Under the pieces are notes generated by a model. The model had not been told where the DNA came from, did not search any database, and worked only from the letters and a program-made list of their open reading frames with translations. From assembly GCA_964497975.1 (NCBI GenBank), contig CAZCFO010000003.1, positions 124,001 to 188,000 on the forward strand: DNA of 64,000 nt. The letters are read 5' to 3'. Below, one piece after another: positions 63,664 to 64,000 of the stretch (its first letter is position 1; each line of letters opens with the position of its first letter). Both the position numbers and the translations under genes were made by a program. The stretch is from JABFSS01 sp964497975. Its GTDB lineage: Bacteria > Patescibacteriota > Gracilibacteria > Peribacterales > Peribacteraceae.

Positions 63664-64000
63664 ATGCCCACCCTCCGGTATTCCACGGCGCGGACAACCC
63701 TCGCGGCAGCGCTCATCGCTCTGCTCGCCCTGCCGTCGCTGCGCATTCCCGCGGTCGCCGCCGCCGGCAGTTTCAGTCCTACCGTGCTCGTGAACACCGA
63801 GGCGTTCATGACGGTCGACGATACCGACATCGCGGCGAACGTCGTCATCAAATTCGGCGACACGCTCGCCAAGACCATCACGTATAACCGCACCGCGTCG
63901 CGCTTCGAATTCAATGCGCCCGTGTCGGTCCGCGGCAACCTCTCCGGCGCCACGCTCAACATCAACAGCCTGCAGAACTGCGACACCATCGATACCGATG
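63664..64000 (+). CDS. Secreted modular fibre/adhesin-like protein, paralogue 3 (partial)
   Basis: The gene runs off the right edge. The visible 112 residues have a signal peptide (LAAALIALLALPSLRIPAVAAA), the same mature start as paralogue 2 (SFSPTVLVNTEAFMTVDD), and the cassette TITYNRTASRFEFNAPVSVRGNLSGATLNINSLQNCDTIDTD (in parts). A TATACT box lies about 12 nt before the ATG. It shows that the paralogue array continues. Confidence 0.75.
   Translation, partial: MPTLRYSTARTTLAAALIALLALPSLRIPAVAAAGSFSPTVLVNTEAFMTVDDTDIAANVVIKFGDTLAKTITYNRTASRFEFNAPVSVRGNLSGATLNINSLQNCDTIDTD

Noticed and set aside
59393..64000. Diversity-generating retroelement behind the fibre-like genes
   Set aside because: No reverse transcriptase or template repeat was found in the window, although it could lie beyond the right edge.

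Overview
The window is GC-rich bacterial chromosome (standard code: TGA is a stop), densely packed, with short gaps and frequent 1-23 nt gene overlaps. Several traits recall small-genome candidate-phylum bacteria such as Peregrinibacteria within Patescibacteria/CPR: many unrecognised secreted proteins, SLH-domain surface proteins without an obvious sortase system, tiny lysine-rich proteins, a heavily embellished IleRS, and start codons placed only 6-8 nt after a -10 box. That placement is inference, because no rRNA or ribosomal protein gene is present to confirm it.

Layout. 1-4709: the end of an AT-richer type III restriction-modification island (mod, an unknown gene, res). 4896-5317: tmRNA. 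5400-14194: secreted esterases, a DoxX-like protein, a DUF1697 protein, a DUF3048 lipoprotein, an SLH-esterase fusion, and an ECF sigma factor with its membrane partner. 14387-19251: a TrhO-type rhodanese, then a Fur-family regulator, znuA-znuC-znuB and a YibE/F-like protein behind a TTGCAAT-type operator. 19283-25724: small membrane proteins, an SLH protein, and a giant IleRS carrying two complete histidine-phosphatase domains between its HIGH and KMSKR motifs. 25831-33021: a cluster with a canonical asparaginase, an RSH (ppGpp) enzyme, two divergent asparaginase-fold paralogues and two unknown genes with textbook promoters that look leaderless. 33022-43111: Nudix, thioredoxin-like, UvrA, riboflavin genes (ribE, ribH, ribBA, no ribD), an SLH protein, a 22-residue lysine-rich peptide and an M20 peptidase. 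43113-43630: a 518-bp element consisting of one DUF559 endonuclease gene between 40-bp inverted repeats. 43817-49830: two adjacent paralogues with a CxDxR...H...CGA pattern reminiscent of beta-carbonic anhydrase, two unknown genes and a SulP anion transporter. 50216-50505: one intact tRNA-Arg(UCG) and two degenerate tRNA copies. 50537-53871: MsrA, lipoproteins, a CPBP protease and a lipoprotein MsrB. 53973-58420: a substrate-binding-protein/histidine kinase/response regulator/histidine kinase set. 58522-64000: a 3D-domain protein and an array of modular secreted proteins sharing repeated cassettes, running off the right edge.

Cutting across the genes are at least three classes of inverted repeat: (i) hairpins whose two arms are iterated 6-, 7- or 9-nt units, usually just after stop codons but also in frame inside uvrA and ribE; (ii) MITE-like elements ending in TGTCAT..TGAGC/GCTCACCATGACA; (iii) G/C-rich palindromes of the CCCTCTCCC type that end the DUF559 element and are also inserted in frame twice in ileS. 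The strongest leads are the double-phosphatase IleRS, the iterated-unit hairpins and the TIR-bounded DUF559 element.
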